This document shows, one piece after another, positions 39,083 through 48,430 of a stretch of DNA of 64,000 nucleotides (position 1 is its first letter; every line of letters starts with the position of its first letter). The DNA comes from Pseudomonas oryzihabitans. Its GTDB lineage: Bacteria; Pseudomonadota; Gammaproteobacteria; Pseudomonadales; Pseudomonadaceae. Below the pieces are notes generated by a model. It saw nothing but the letters and a program-made list of their open reading frames with translations. It was not told where the DNA came from and did no database searches. A program made the translations under genes and the position numbers. The stretch is taken from positions 3,872,001 to 3,936,000 of the forward strand of contig NZ_CP021645.1 of NCBI RefSeq assembly GCF_006384975.1, written 5' to 3'.

Positions 39083-40048
39083 ATGTCCTTGTTCGCCTTC
39101 AGCCTGCGCGGTGTTTCGCCGTTCACTCTCATCAAGCGTGCCGTCCAGGAATTCGTCGCCGACGACATGCCCACCTATGCGGCGGCGCTGGCCTACCAGA
39201 TGCTGTTCTCGCTGTTTCCCTTCCTGTTGTTCCTCATCGCCCTGATCGGCTTCCTGCACCTGCCGGACTTCTTCACCTTCCTGCGGGAACAGGCCGCCTA
39301 CCTGCTGCCGGTCACCGCGCTGGACACCGTCAATCCCATCATCGACCAGTTGCAGACGCAGAAGGGCGGCCTGCTGTCCTTCAGTATCATCGTCGCGCTC
39401 TGGTCCGCCTCCGGCGGCTTCCGTTCGCTGATGACCGCCATGAACAGCGCCTACGACGTGGTGGAAAGCCGCCCCGCCTGGAAGCGCATTCCCCTGTCGG
39501 TGCTGCACACCATAGGCCTCGCCGGCCTGCTGCTCAGCGCCGCGGCCCTGATGGTACTCGGTCCCCAGGTGATGAACTGGCTGGCCGCCTACGTCGGTCT
39601 GGAAGACTACATGGTGACCCTCTGGGCGCTGATCCGCTGGCCGCTGGCGGTATTCATCCTGATGATCGCCGTGGCCGCGCTCTACTACGTCACCCCGGAC
39701 GTGAAGCAGAGCTTTCGCTTCATCACCCCCGGCTCGGCGCTGGCCGTGGTGGTCTGGATCCTGGCGTCCCTGGGCTTCGGCTACTACGTGCAGAACTTCG
39801 CCAACTACAACGCCACCTACGGCAGCATCGGCGCCATCATCGTGCTGCTGCTGTATTTCTACATTTCCTCGGCGGTGCTGCTGTTCGGCGCGGAGATCAA
39901 TGCGGTGATCGAACACCACAGCGAAGAGGGCAAGGAGAAAGGTGAGAAGACACCGGGTGACGGTGGTGTGGAAGCCGACGAGGAAATCCAGGCGGGTCAG
40001 GCGGAAGAAGAGGGCGTGCTGGGCGAGGCGCGGGTGGTGAGGCGCTAG
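39083..40048 (+). CDS. YihY/UPF0761 (BrkB-like) inner-membrane protein
   Basis: 321 residues with six predicted membrane helices starting near residue 35 (AAALAYQMLFSLFPFLLFLIA) and the family segments LWSASGGFRSLMTAMNSAYDV and YGSIGAIIVLLLYFYIS. The C-terminal 45 residues are a charged, Glu-rich tail not needed for the family fold. YihY proteins were once annotated as ribonuclease BN in error; recent work ties the family to envelope lipid or polymer handling, so the role here is open. Confidence 0.85.
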   Translation: MSLFAFSLRGVSPFTLIKRAVQEFVADDMPTYAAALAYQMLFSLFPFLLFLIALIGFLHLPDFFTFLREQAAYLLPVTALDTVNPIIDQLQTQKGGLLSFSIIVALWSASGGFRSLMTAMNSAYDVVESRPAWKRIPLSVLHTIGLAGLLLSAAALMVLGPQVMNWLAAYVGLEDYMVTLWALIRWPLAVFILMIAVAALYYVTPDVKQSFRFITPGSALAVVVWILASLGFGYYVQNFANYNATYGSIGAIIVLLLYFYISSAVLLFGAEINAVIEHHSEEGKEKGEKTPGDGGVEADEEIQAGQAEEEGVLGEARVVRR

Positions 40049-40051
40049 ATC

Positions 40052-40147
40052 GTAGGTTGGGCTGAGACGGCTTCATCGTCGAAGCCCAACATGGCCAGCA
40101 CCCTGAGGCGAGACCTGTTGGGCTTCGCTGCGCTCAACCCAACCTAC
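40052..40147. repeat. Dispersed long palindromic repeat (copy 1)
   Basis: Outer arms GTAGGTTGGG (40052-40061) and CCCAACCTAC (40138-40147) are complementary, and inner GAAGCCCAACA pairs with TGTTGGGCTTC. The same sequence recurs at the right edge of the window (63921 on). A further inverted repeat, GGTGGATAAC / GTTATCCACC (40185-40212), follows in the same 231-bp gap between the YihY-like gene and gpmA, which holds no gene. Confidence 0.85.
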
Positions 40148-40279
40148 GGCGACCCGTGGCCGCGATAAGTCGGCAGTCCGTAGGGTGGATAACGGCATCA
40201 GTGTTATCCACCGCTTACGCCGCGTCCTCCCTGTGGAAAACCTTGCAAGGTCTCCACCGGAGGACGGACAAAAGATGCC

Positions 40280-41026
40280 TTACTTCGCCTTGCCCTGATT
40301 GGCCACCGCCGCCATCTTGGCGGCGACCTCGTCCGGGTCGGCCAGATAGTAGTGCTTGGTGGGCTTGAGGTTATCGTCGAACTCGTACACCAGCGGCACG
40401 CCGTTGGGGATATTGAGGCTGACGATGTCGCTGTCGGAGATATTGTCCAGGTACTTGATCAGGGCGCGCATGGAGTTGCCGTGGGCGACCACCAGCACGC
40501 GCTGGCCACTGCGGATGGCCGGGGCCAGGACTTCGTTCCAATAAGGCAGGACGCGCTCAACGCAGTCCTTCAGGCATTCGGTACGCGGCACCTGATCCAG
40601 CGACAGACCGGCATAGCGCGGATCGGCAGCCAGCGCCTTCTGCTCTTCGACGCTCTGCTCGGGCGGCGGCACGTCGTAGCTGCGGCGCCACACCAGCACC
40701 TGCTCCTCGCCGTACTTGGCCGCGGTCTCGGACTTGTTCAGTCCGGTCAGGCCGCCATAGTGACGCTCGTTGAGGCGCCAGTCGCTCACCACCGGCAGCC
40801 ACATCTGGTCCATGCCTTCCTGGACGTGCCACAGGGTACGGACGGCGCGCTTGAGCACCGACACGTGGGCCACGTCGAAGAGGAAACCGGCGTCCTTGAG
40901 CGCCTGGCCGCCCTCGTGGGCCTCGCGGATCCCCTGTTCGGTCAGATCCACATCCGCCCAGCCACTGAAGCGGTTTTCCAGGTTCCACGCCGACTGGCCA
41001 TGGCGGATGAATACGACTTGCGACAT
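40280..41026 (-). CDS. gpmA: 2,3-bisphosphoglycerate-dependent phosphoglycerate mutase
   Basis: A 248-residue enzyme of the histidine phosphatase superfamily that interconverts 3- and 2-phosphoglycerate. The phosphorylated His9 lies in the [10 protein letters not shown] motif; [14 protein letters not shown] and [14 protein letters not shown] (second catalytic His) complete the dPGM signature. The ATG at 41026 follows GGAGGTCGC. In Pseudomonas the cofactor-independent enzyme is usually the main one, so this may be an extra isozyme. Confidence 0.93.
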   Translation of the reverse strand: MSQVVFIRHGQSAWNLENRFSGWADVDLTEQGIREAHEGGQALKDAGFLFDVAHVSVLKRAVRTLWHVQEGMDQMWLPVVSDWRLNERHYGGLTGLNKSETAAKYGEEQVLVWRRSYDVPPPEQSVEEQKALAADPRYAGLSLDQVPRTECLKDCVERVLPYWNEVLAPAIRSGQRVLVVAHGNSMRALIKYLDNISDSDIVSLNIPNGVPLVYEFDDNLKPTKHYYLADPDEVAAKMAAVANQGKAK

Positions 41027-41154
41027 GCGACCTCCATCTTGGGATTCATTGTTTGGCTCACGCCTACGCGAAGCTGTGCCAAACATACCGCAGATGGAGG
41101 TTTCCGGCATGGGCATCACGGAATCCGTGATGCGTCCGGCACTCGTAGCGCGTC

Positions 41155-41382
41155 TCAGGCCGCCAGGGCGCGCCGGGTACGGGCGATGACTCGCTCCAGC
41201 CCGTCGGCAGCGCTGTACTGCTCGGGATAGAGGCGCTCGCTGCGACAGGCCACGCCGCGCTCGTCGACCACGGTGAAGCTGAAGCCGCCCTTGCGCGAAG
41301 CCGGGGTGGTGATGCAGTGGAACGGCGCGAAGGCCGCTTGGAGATGTTGCATGGCCGCGATGGCCTGGTTTTGAATGTTCAT
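41155..41382 (-). CDS. Conserved small hypothetical protein
   Basis: 75 residues from the ATG at 41382, with AAGGA 7 nt upstream. It starts [20 protein letters not shown] and ends [10 protein letters not shown], with two Cys residues and no signal peptide or membrane helix. The beta-rich centre ([20 protein letters not shown]) looks like a small folded domain. I do not recognise a family. The 360-bp gap to its left neighbour upstream (41383-41742) shows only a hairpin AAGCCCGTCG / CGACGGGCTT near 41710-41733. Confidence 0.6.
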   Translation of the reverse strand: MNIQNQAIAAMQHLQAAFAPFHCITTPASRKGGFSFTVVDERGVACRSERLYPEQYSAADGLERVIARTRRALAA

Positions 41383-41742
41383 ACGTCTATCCTTGGGATC
41401 CACGCTCAGTCGGCGCGGTGAAATAACTCCAGCAACCTCGTGCCCATAACGGCCGACGGCTGAATCTCTGGCTGGAGGAAGGCAGCGTGTGGGCGAGACG
41501 CCCAGGCATGCAGGTAAGTACTTGGGAAGGCAGGCAACCGGCCGGGCACGAGATTCAGAGGCCACGGCGGCAGATCCTGAACAATCGAGGGATCTTGCGA
41601 TCCAGGTGACGCGGATTTCACGCTGTTCTGAGGAGCGGAAGGGCGTCCGGCGATTGGGGACAGCTTGGTACTAACCCGATCAAGCTAGCAGGATCGATGC
41701 CAAGAGCGCAAGCCCGTCGGTCGGCGACGGGCTTGGTGGTGC

Positions 41743-42732
<990 letters not shown>

Positions 42733-42833
42733 GACGTGCGCTCCTCAGTGAATGACCCCTTCAGACTAGGTGTTGAGTGAGAGCGAACAAAGCTGGTATC
42801 AGGGCAGACAGTATTCAGCCTAGGTGAATAATC

Positions 42834-43748
42834 TTGGACCAACTGGCAGCCATGCGTGGCTTCGTGCGTATCGTCGAGCGCCGCTCCTTTACCCGGGCAG
42901 CGGCCGACCTGGGCCTGTCACCGGCGATGGCGACCCTGCTGGTGCAACAGCTGGAAGCTCATCTGGGGGTGACGCTACTGCATCGCACCACCCGCCGGGT
43001 CAGTCCGACCCTGGATGGCGCGGCCTACTACGAGCGTTGCGTACGCTGGTTGGCCGAGCTGGACGACATCGAGGGGGCTTTCAGCCAGCGGCGTCGCCAG
43101 CCCCGTGGTCGACTGCGCGTCGATCTGCCCGGCTCCCTGGGGCGGGTGCTGGTGATGCCCGCCCTGCCGGATTTCTGCCAGCGCTATCCGGACCTGGAGT
43201 TGGTGATCAGCGCCGACGACCGCCCGGTGGACGTGATCGGCGAGGGCATCGACTGCGTGCTGCGCAGCGGTCCCCTGCTCGACGAGGGTCTGGCCGCCCA
43301 GCCGCTGGGCGAACTGGTACAGGTGACCTGTGCCAGCCCGGATTATCTTGAGCGGCATGGCCAGCCGACGACCCTCGCCGATCTGGCCGAGCACCAGGGG
43401 GTGCACTATCGCTCCCAGCGCAGCGGTCGGCGGCTCCCCTTTGAGTTCGTGCAGGCAGGCGACGTGCTCTGCCCGGAAGTGCCGGGTCGGCTGGCGCTCA
43501 GTGGCGCCGATATCTATGTCGGCGCCGCCCTGGCCGGCCTGGGCCTGATCCAGGCGCCGCTCTATCACGTGGCGGCGGACCTGGCTGCGGGCCGGCTGTG
43601 CGAGGTCCTGCCCGACCAGCGCCCGCCAGGCCTGCCGCTGGCGGCGGTCTATCCCCTGACCAGCCAGACCTCGCCACGGGTGCGGGCCTGGGTGGAGTGG
43701 CTGGATGAGGTGTTCGCCGCGGTCGATCCGGCCTGGTTGCGGCGTTGA
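42834..43748 (+). CDS. LysR-family regulator, probably of the aldo/keto reductase
   Basis: 304 residues from a TTG at 42834 (AGGTGA 10 nt upstream), giving the usual DQLAAMRGFVRIVERRSFTRAA; an ATG at 42852 would remove the first helix. N-terminal winged helix (ADLGLSPAMATLLVQQLEAHLG), then a LysR substrate-binding domain. It is divergent from the aldo/keto reductase, the standard layout for a LysR and its target. It converges with the gamma-glutamyltransferase gene with a single base between the two stop codons. Confidence 0.9.
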   Translation: MDQLAAMRGFVRIVERRSFTRAAADLGLSPAMATLLVQQLEAHLGVTLLHRTTRRVSPTLDGAAYYERCVRWLAELDDIEGAFSQRRRQPRGRLRVDLPGSLGRVLVMPALPDFCQRYPDLELVISADDRPVDVIGEGIDCVLRSGPLLDEGLAAQPLGELVQVTCASPDYLERHGQPTTLADLAEHQGVHYRSQRSGRRLPFEFVQAGDVLCPEVPGRLALSGADIYVGAALAGLGLIQAPLYHVAADLAAGRLCEVLPDQRPPGLPLAAVYPLTSQTSPRVRAWVEWLDEVFAAVDPAWLRR

Positions 43749-43749
43749 G

Positions 43750-45339
43750 CTAGTAGCCCGCCGCCGCCCCGTTGCTGCGCGGATCGAAGGCCCCTTCGAA
43801 CAGCCCGTTGGCATGGCGTACCGCCGCGCCCGCGTGGCCCATGGTCTCGCTGAAGGGCGGCAGCAACTCGACCTCGTGGCCAAGGGCGCGCAGTTCTTCG
43901 ATCACCGCGGCGGGGAAGCGATTTTCCAACTTGAGGTTGTCGCTGCTCTCGCCCCAGGTGCGGCCCAGCAGCCAGCGTGGCGCGGTGATCGCCTCCTGCA
44001 GGCGCTGGCCGAACACCGCATAGCGACTGAACACCGCCGCCTGGGTCTGGGGCTGGCCGTCGCCGCCCATGGTGCCATAGACCAGGGTACGGCCATCGGC
44101 CAGGCGGGCAGCGGCCGGGTTGAGGGTATGGAACGGCTGCTTGCCTGGCGCCAGGGCCAGGATGTGCGCGGGGTCCAGGCTGAAGGAGGCGCCGCGGTTC
44201 TGCCAGTTGAGGCCGCTGTCCGGCAGCACCACGCCACTGCCGAACTCATGGTAGATGCTCTGGATGAAGGACACCGCCAAGCCGTTGCCGTCGATCACGC
44301 CCATCCAGATGGTGTCACCCGGCCCCTTGCCACGCCCCCAGGGGCGAGCCCGCTGCGGATCGATCTGGCCGGCCAGGTCGGCGAGCCAGGAGGGCTCCAG
44401 GCAGGCCTGGGCATCGAGGGTCATGTGCGCCGGGTCGGTGATGTGCTCGTCGCGCACCTTGAACGCCAGCTTGGTGGCTTCCACCAGGGTGTGGACGTGG
44501 GCGCTGCCATCGGCCGTGCAGCCGCCGAGGCCGGCGTGATCGGCGAGGCCGAGGATCAACTGGGAGACCAGGCCTTGGGACGGCGGGGCCAGGTTGTAGA
44601 CACTGCCCGCGCTGTGGGCGAGGTGCAGCGGCTTGACTCGCTTGGCACGATAGGCCGCAAGGTCGGCGGCGGTGACCGGGGCGCCCAGCGCGGTCAGGTC
44701 GGCAGCGATGCGGGCGGCCAGGTCGCCGCGATAGAAGTCGTCGAGGCCACGCTCCGCCAGCTGGCGCAGGGTGGCCGCCAGGCGCGGCTGGGTGAACAGG
44801 GCGCCTTCGGCGGGGACGGCGCCGTCGGGCAGAAAGGTCGCGGCGAAGCCGGGAAGGTCTTCCAGTTCGGCGCGCTTGGCCAGGGTCGCCAGGTGTTGGG
44901 ATCCGGTCACCGGGATACCGGCCTCGGCGTAGTGGATGGCATCGGCCAGCAGGCGCGGCAGCGGCAGGCGCCCGCCGAATTCCGCGGCCACCTCCAGGGC
45001 GGCCTGCCAGCCGCCGACGGTACCGGCCACGGTGAGCGCGGCGCGCGGACCGCGGGTGGGGATGGCGCTCAGGTCGGCATAGGCGGCCAGGGTCGCGCCG
45101 CTGCCAGCCGGGCCGCTGGCGTCGAGGGCGATGGGCTCGCCCTCGGGCGGCACGATCAGCCAGAAGCCATCACCGCCCAGGCCGTTCATGTGCGGATAGA
45201 CCACGGCGATACTGGCCGCGGCGGCGACCATGGCCTCCACGGCATTGCCGCCTTCACGCAGGACCGCCAGGGCGGACTGCGCCGCCAGGCTGTGGGGGGC
45301 GACGGCGATGCCGCGGGCGGCGACGGTGGTGTTGAGCAT
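43750..45339 (-). CDS. Gamma-glutamyltransferase family hydrolase
   Basis: A 529-residue Ntn-hydrolase family protein. The probable self-cleavage and nucleophile Thr is in GPGDTIWMGVIDGNGLAVS, and the small-subunit GTMGGDGQPQTQAAV region is conserved. There is no signal peptide (MLNTTVAARGIAVAP), unlike classical periplasmic Ggt, so it belongs to the cytosolic-looking YwrD-type branch. It probably cleaves gamma-glutamyl or related amide bonds. It lies 12 bp after an OFA-type MFS gene, which likely imports its substrate. Confidence 0.86.
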   Translation of the reverse strand: MLNTTVAARGIAVAPHSLAAQSALAVLREGGNAVEAMVAAAASIAVVYPHMNGLGGDGFWLIVPPEGEPIALDASGPAGSGATLAAYADLSAIPTRGPRAALTVAGTVGGWQAALEVAAEFGGRLPLPRLLADAIHYAEAGIPVTGSQHLATLAKRAELEDLPGFAATFLPDGAVPAEGALFTQPRLAATLRQLAERGLDDFYRGDLAARIAADLTALGAPVTAADLAAYRAKRVKPLHLAHSAGSVYNLAPPSQGLVSQLILGLADHAGLGGCTADGSAHVHTLVEATKLAFKVRDEHITDPAHMTLDAQACLEPSWLADLAGQIDPQRARPWGRGKGPGDTIWMGVIDGNGLAVSFIQSIYHEFGSGVVLPDSGLNWQNRGASFSLDPAHILALAPGKQPFHTLNPAAARLADGRTLVYGTMGGDGQPQTQAAVFSRYAVFGQRLQEAITAPRWLLGRTWGESSDNLKLENRFPAAVIEELRALGHEVELLPPFSETMGHAGAAVRHANGLFEGAFDPRSNGAAAGY

Positions 45340-45351
45340 GGGGTTTCCTCG

Positions 45352-46617
45352 TTAGCGAGCGTGACGGGCCAGCCAGCGCTGGCGCAGGCGCTTGAGCACC
45401 AGCAGGGCCAGGGCGGCGGTGATGAGATCGAAGGCGATGGCGGTGGCGAATACCGGCAGCCAGCTGCCGCTGGACTGGTGCAGCAGGGCCGCGACCGGTC
45501 CGCCGAAGATCGAGCCGATGCCCTGGGCCATGTACAGGAAACCGTAGTTGGTGGTGGCGTGGCGGGTGCCGAAGGTGTCGGTGAGGGTCGAGGGGAACAG
45601 CGAGAAGATCTCTCCCCAACCCAGGAAGACGACGCCCGACAGCAGCACGAAGAGCACCGGGTTGTCACTGGTCAGCAGCCAGAGGGTCATGGCGATGCCT
45701 TCGAAGCAGAAGGCGAAGGCCATGGTGTTCTCGCGGCCCCAGCGATCGGAGATCCAGCCGAACAGCGGGCGGGTCAGGCCATTGCAGATGCGGTCGATGG
45801 TCATGGCCAGCGGCAGGGCGGCCATGCCGAACACCATCACCTCGGTCATGCCGAAGTCCTTGGCGAAGCTGGCCATCTGCGAGGTGACCATCAGGCCCGA
45901 GGTGGACATCAGGGTGAACATGAGGAACATCAGCCAGAATAGCGGCGTCTTGAGCATGGCCTTGGGCGCGATGTCCGGGGCCGTGCTGACCTCGGCTGCC
46001 AGGGCTTTGGCCGGCGCCGGCGGCTGGCGCAGGAACTGGGCGGCGAGCAGGCCGACGATGCCCAGCACCACGCCGAAGGTGACCAGGGTGGTCTCCAGCC
46101 CCAGGCTCTTCAGACTGTTGGCGATGGGAAAGGTGGTGACCATGGCGCCCATGCCATAACCGGCCGCCACGGCGCCGGCGGCGAGGCCGCGGTGATCGGG
46201 GAACCAGCGCACCATCAGCCCGACGACGCCGACGTAGACGATGCCGGTGCCGAGGCCACCGAGCACGCCGTAGGTCAGGTAGAGACTGGCGAGGCTGTCG
46301 GCGCGACTGGCCAGGATCCAGCTCAGGCCGCTGAGGGCGCAGCCACAGGCGATCAGCTTGCGGATGCCGAAGCGGTCCACCAGGAACCCCTGGACCGGGG
46401 AGAAGAAGGTCTGCAGGACGATCAGCAGTGAGAAGGTGACCTGCAGCGAGGCCAGCCCGGAACCTAGCTTGGCGCTCAGCGGGCCGGTGAACAGCGTCCA
46501 GACGTACTGGGGGCTGGAGATGGCCATCATGCAGAGGACGCCGGCGCACAGCTGGAACCAGCGCGAGGTGGAAGAGACGACGGGGGTCGAGGTCGCGATG
46601 AGCGGCTTGGTGGTCAT
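45352..46617 (-). CDS. OFA-type MFS transporter (oxalate/formate antiporter family)
   Basis: 421 residues from the ATG at 46617 (AGGA 9 nt upstream). Twelve membrane helices; the helix 2-3 loop reads GFLVDRFGIRKLIA (MFS motif A variant), and FQLCAGVLCMMAISSPQYVW starts helix 1, as in OFA proteins. Known members carry oxalate/formate or other carboxylates. Here it pairs with a gamma-glutamyltransferase-type enzyme 12 bp downstream, so the substrate may be a gamma-glutamyl or carboxylated compound. The 437-bp region upstream (46618-47054) has no gene and should hold the promoter. Confidence 0.85.
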   Translation of the reverse strand: MTTKPLIATSTPVVSSTSRWFQLCAGVLCMMAISSPQYVWTLFTGPLSAKLGSGLASLQVTFSLLIVLQTFFSPVQGFLVDRFGIRKLIACGCALSGLSWILASRADSLASLYLTYGVLGGLGTGIVYVGVVGLMVRWFPDHRGLAAGAVAAGYGMGAMVTTFPIANSLKSLGLETTLVTFGVVLGIVGLLAAQFLRQPPAPAKALAAEVSTAPDIAPKAMLKTPLFWLMFLMFTLMSTSGLMVTSQMASFAKDFGMTEVMVFGMAALPLAMTIDRICNGLTRPLFGWISDRWGRENTMAFAFCFEGIAMTLWLLTSDNPVLFVLLSGVVFLGWGEIFSLFPSTLTDTFGTRHATTNYGFLYMAQGIGSIFGGPVAALLHQSSGSWLPVFATAIAFDLITAALALLVLKRLRQRWLARHAR

Positions 46618-47054
46618 CGGGTGCAATCCTGTCAGGGCAAGACGAAGTGAGGGCAGGATGGCTAAGGGATGCAGCGATCATCGTTATGGGCTGCGACTGC
46701 GGACACGAAAGTCGAGTCGGCCTGATTTCCCGAAAAAGTAGCACCCACGATGTCCGTCGGACTCGCGCCAAAATCCCAATGCATAGCGCGAAACGGACAG
46801 CTATGCAGTAAGCGTTCGGACGCTCTGGTGTCGAAGGCGTCCTGTCTGGTGGCCTGACGAGGGAAGGCTAGGCGTCTAGGACTCGGCTTGGCGAGCGCCT
46901 GGGGTGTGTACTGAGGGATGGCGTGGCACCGCCCAGGCGCGATCAGGATGGGCCGCGCCAGCCGCTACCGCTCGTCAGGTCTGGAAAAGCCCCTGGCGAG
47001 CGTGCGGTGGGATCGGCGACCGCGACCCGGCCCTACAGGGAACTGGGCATTGGT

Positions 47055-48419
47055 TCAGTGCGCCCCGGCCGGGGTATCGCCCCCGGCGGTCGCGGGTGCC
47101 GGTTGCCGATGGCCGAAGGCCTGGCCGAGATCGTCGCCGGAGGTGGTGCGGTTGTCGTCGGTGCGCCACTTGGCGACGTCGGCGGCGCTAACCGGCGGGG
47201 CGTCGTTGCCCCAGCTGGCGCGGATGAAGCTGACGACGTCGGCCACCTGGGCGTCGTCCAGGCGCCAGCCGAAGGGCGGCATGACGATCATCGAGGGCGC
47301 CGTGTGCAGGCCGGGCAGGGTGCCGCCCTTGAGCACTATGTTGATCAGCGAGCTGGCATCGGCCGTGCGCAACACTGGATTGCCGGCCAGGGCCGGGAAG
47401 ACCCGGTCGTAGCCCTGGCCGTCGGTGCGGTGGCAGGCGGCGCAGTTGTCGACATAGACCTGGGCACCGCGGGCGCTGTCGTCGCCGCGCCAGAGGGCGG
47501 CAGCGGCGCGGCCATCCGGCTGGAAGGGCGCATCGTGCGGGTCCTTGGGTGGCAAGGTCTTGAGATAGCGGGCGATGGCGTGCAGATCGGCGTCGCTCAG
47601 GTACTGCAGGCTGTGCTGCACCACCTCGGTCATGCCGCCGAACACGGCGCTGTCGGCGGAGCGACCGATCTTGAAGAATTGCACCAGTTGCTCCTCGCTC
47701 CAGCGGCCCAGGCCGTCGCGCTGGTCGCCACGCAGGTTCTTGGCGATCCAGCCTTCCAGCGGCGCGCTGCCGGCCAGGAAATCCGCGCCATCTGCGGGGG
47801 ATAGCGCCTTTTCCTGCATGGTCAGGGCGCGTGGCGTGTGGCAGGCGCCGCAGTGACCGAGGCCTTCCACCAGGTAGGCGCCACGCGCCACCACCGGGTC
47901 CTGGTCCGGGGCCGGCTGGAATTGCACTACCGCAGGGGCGAACAGCTGGCGCCAGATCGCCAGGGGCCAGCGCATGGACAGCGGCCAGGGGATGTCGCTG
48001 TCACGATTGGCCTGGGCGACCGGGGTCACGCCGTGCATGAAGTAGGCATAGAGGGCGTGCATGTCGCCCTCGCTGACCCGGGCGTAGGAGGGATAGGGCA
48101 TGGCCGGGTAGAGGGTATGGCCCTCCTTGGCGATGCCCTGGCGGATGGCGGCGTCGAAGTCGGCGAAGCTGTAGTCGCCGATGCCGGTCTGCCGATCCGG
48201 GGTGATGTTGGTGGAATAGAGGGTGCCGATGGGCGTCTGCATGGGCAGGCCGCCAGCGAAGGGCTGGCCGCCCGGCGCGGTGTGGCAGGCCACGCAGTCA
48301 CCGGCGCGCGCCAGGTATTCGCCTTTCTTGATCAATGCCGGGTCATTGTCGTCGGCGGCCTGGACGCCCAGCGTAAGGCCGGCGCCCAGCAGCAGGGTCG
48401 CGAGGGTACGGAGGATCAT
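47055..48419 (-). CDS. Gluconate 2-dehydrogenase cytochrome c subunit
   Basis: A 454-residue exported triheme cytochrome c with CVACH, CGACH and CAACH at about 42, 190 and 335. The signal peptide (MILRTLATLLLGAGLTLGVQA) directs it to the periplasm. It passes electrons from the flavoprotein to ubiquinone or the oxidase. It starts 11 bp after the flavoprotein gene. The C-terminal tail after about residue 420 is a Pro/Ala/Thr-rich extension. Confidence 0.93.
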   Translation of the reverse strand: MILRTLATLLLGAGLTLGVQAADDNDPALIKKGEYLARAGDCVACHTAPGGQPFAGGLPMQTPIGTLYSTNITPDRQTGIGDYSFADFDAAIRQGIAKEGHTLYPAMPYPSYARVSEGDMHALYAYFMHGVTPVAQANRDSDIPWPLSMRWPLAIWRQLFAPAVVQFQPAPDQDPVVARGAYLVEGLGHCGACHTPRALTMQEKALSPADGADFLAGSAPLEGWIAKNLRGDQRDGLGRWSEEQLVQFFKIGRSADSAVFGGMTEVVQHSLQYLSDADLHAIARYLKTLPPKDPHDAPFQPDGRAAAALWRGDDSARGAQVYVDNCAACHRTDGQGYDRVFPALAGNPVLRTADASSLINIVLKGGTLPGLHTAPSMIVMPPFGWRLDDAQVADVVSFIRASWGNDAPPVSAADVAKWRTDDNRTTSGDDLGQAFGHRQPAPATAGGDTPAGAH

Positions 48420-48430
48420 GGGCGCGTCTC

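Noticed and set aside
43705..45942. 745-codon plus-strand open frame opposite the gamma-glutamyltransferase gene
   Set aside because: Low-complexity Gly/Gln/His-rich shadow with no recognisable domain.
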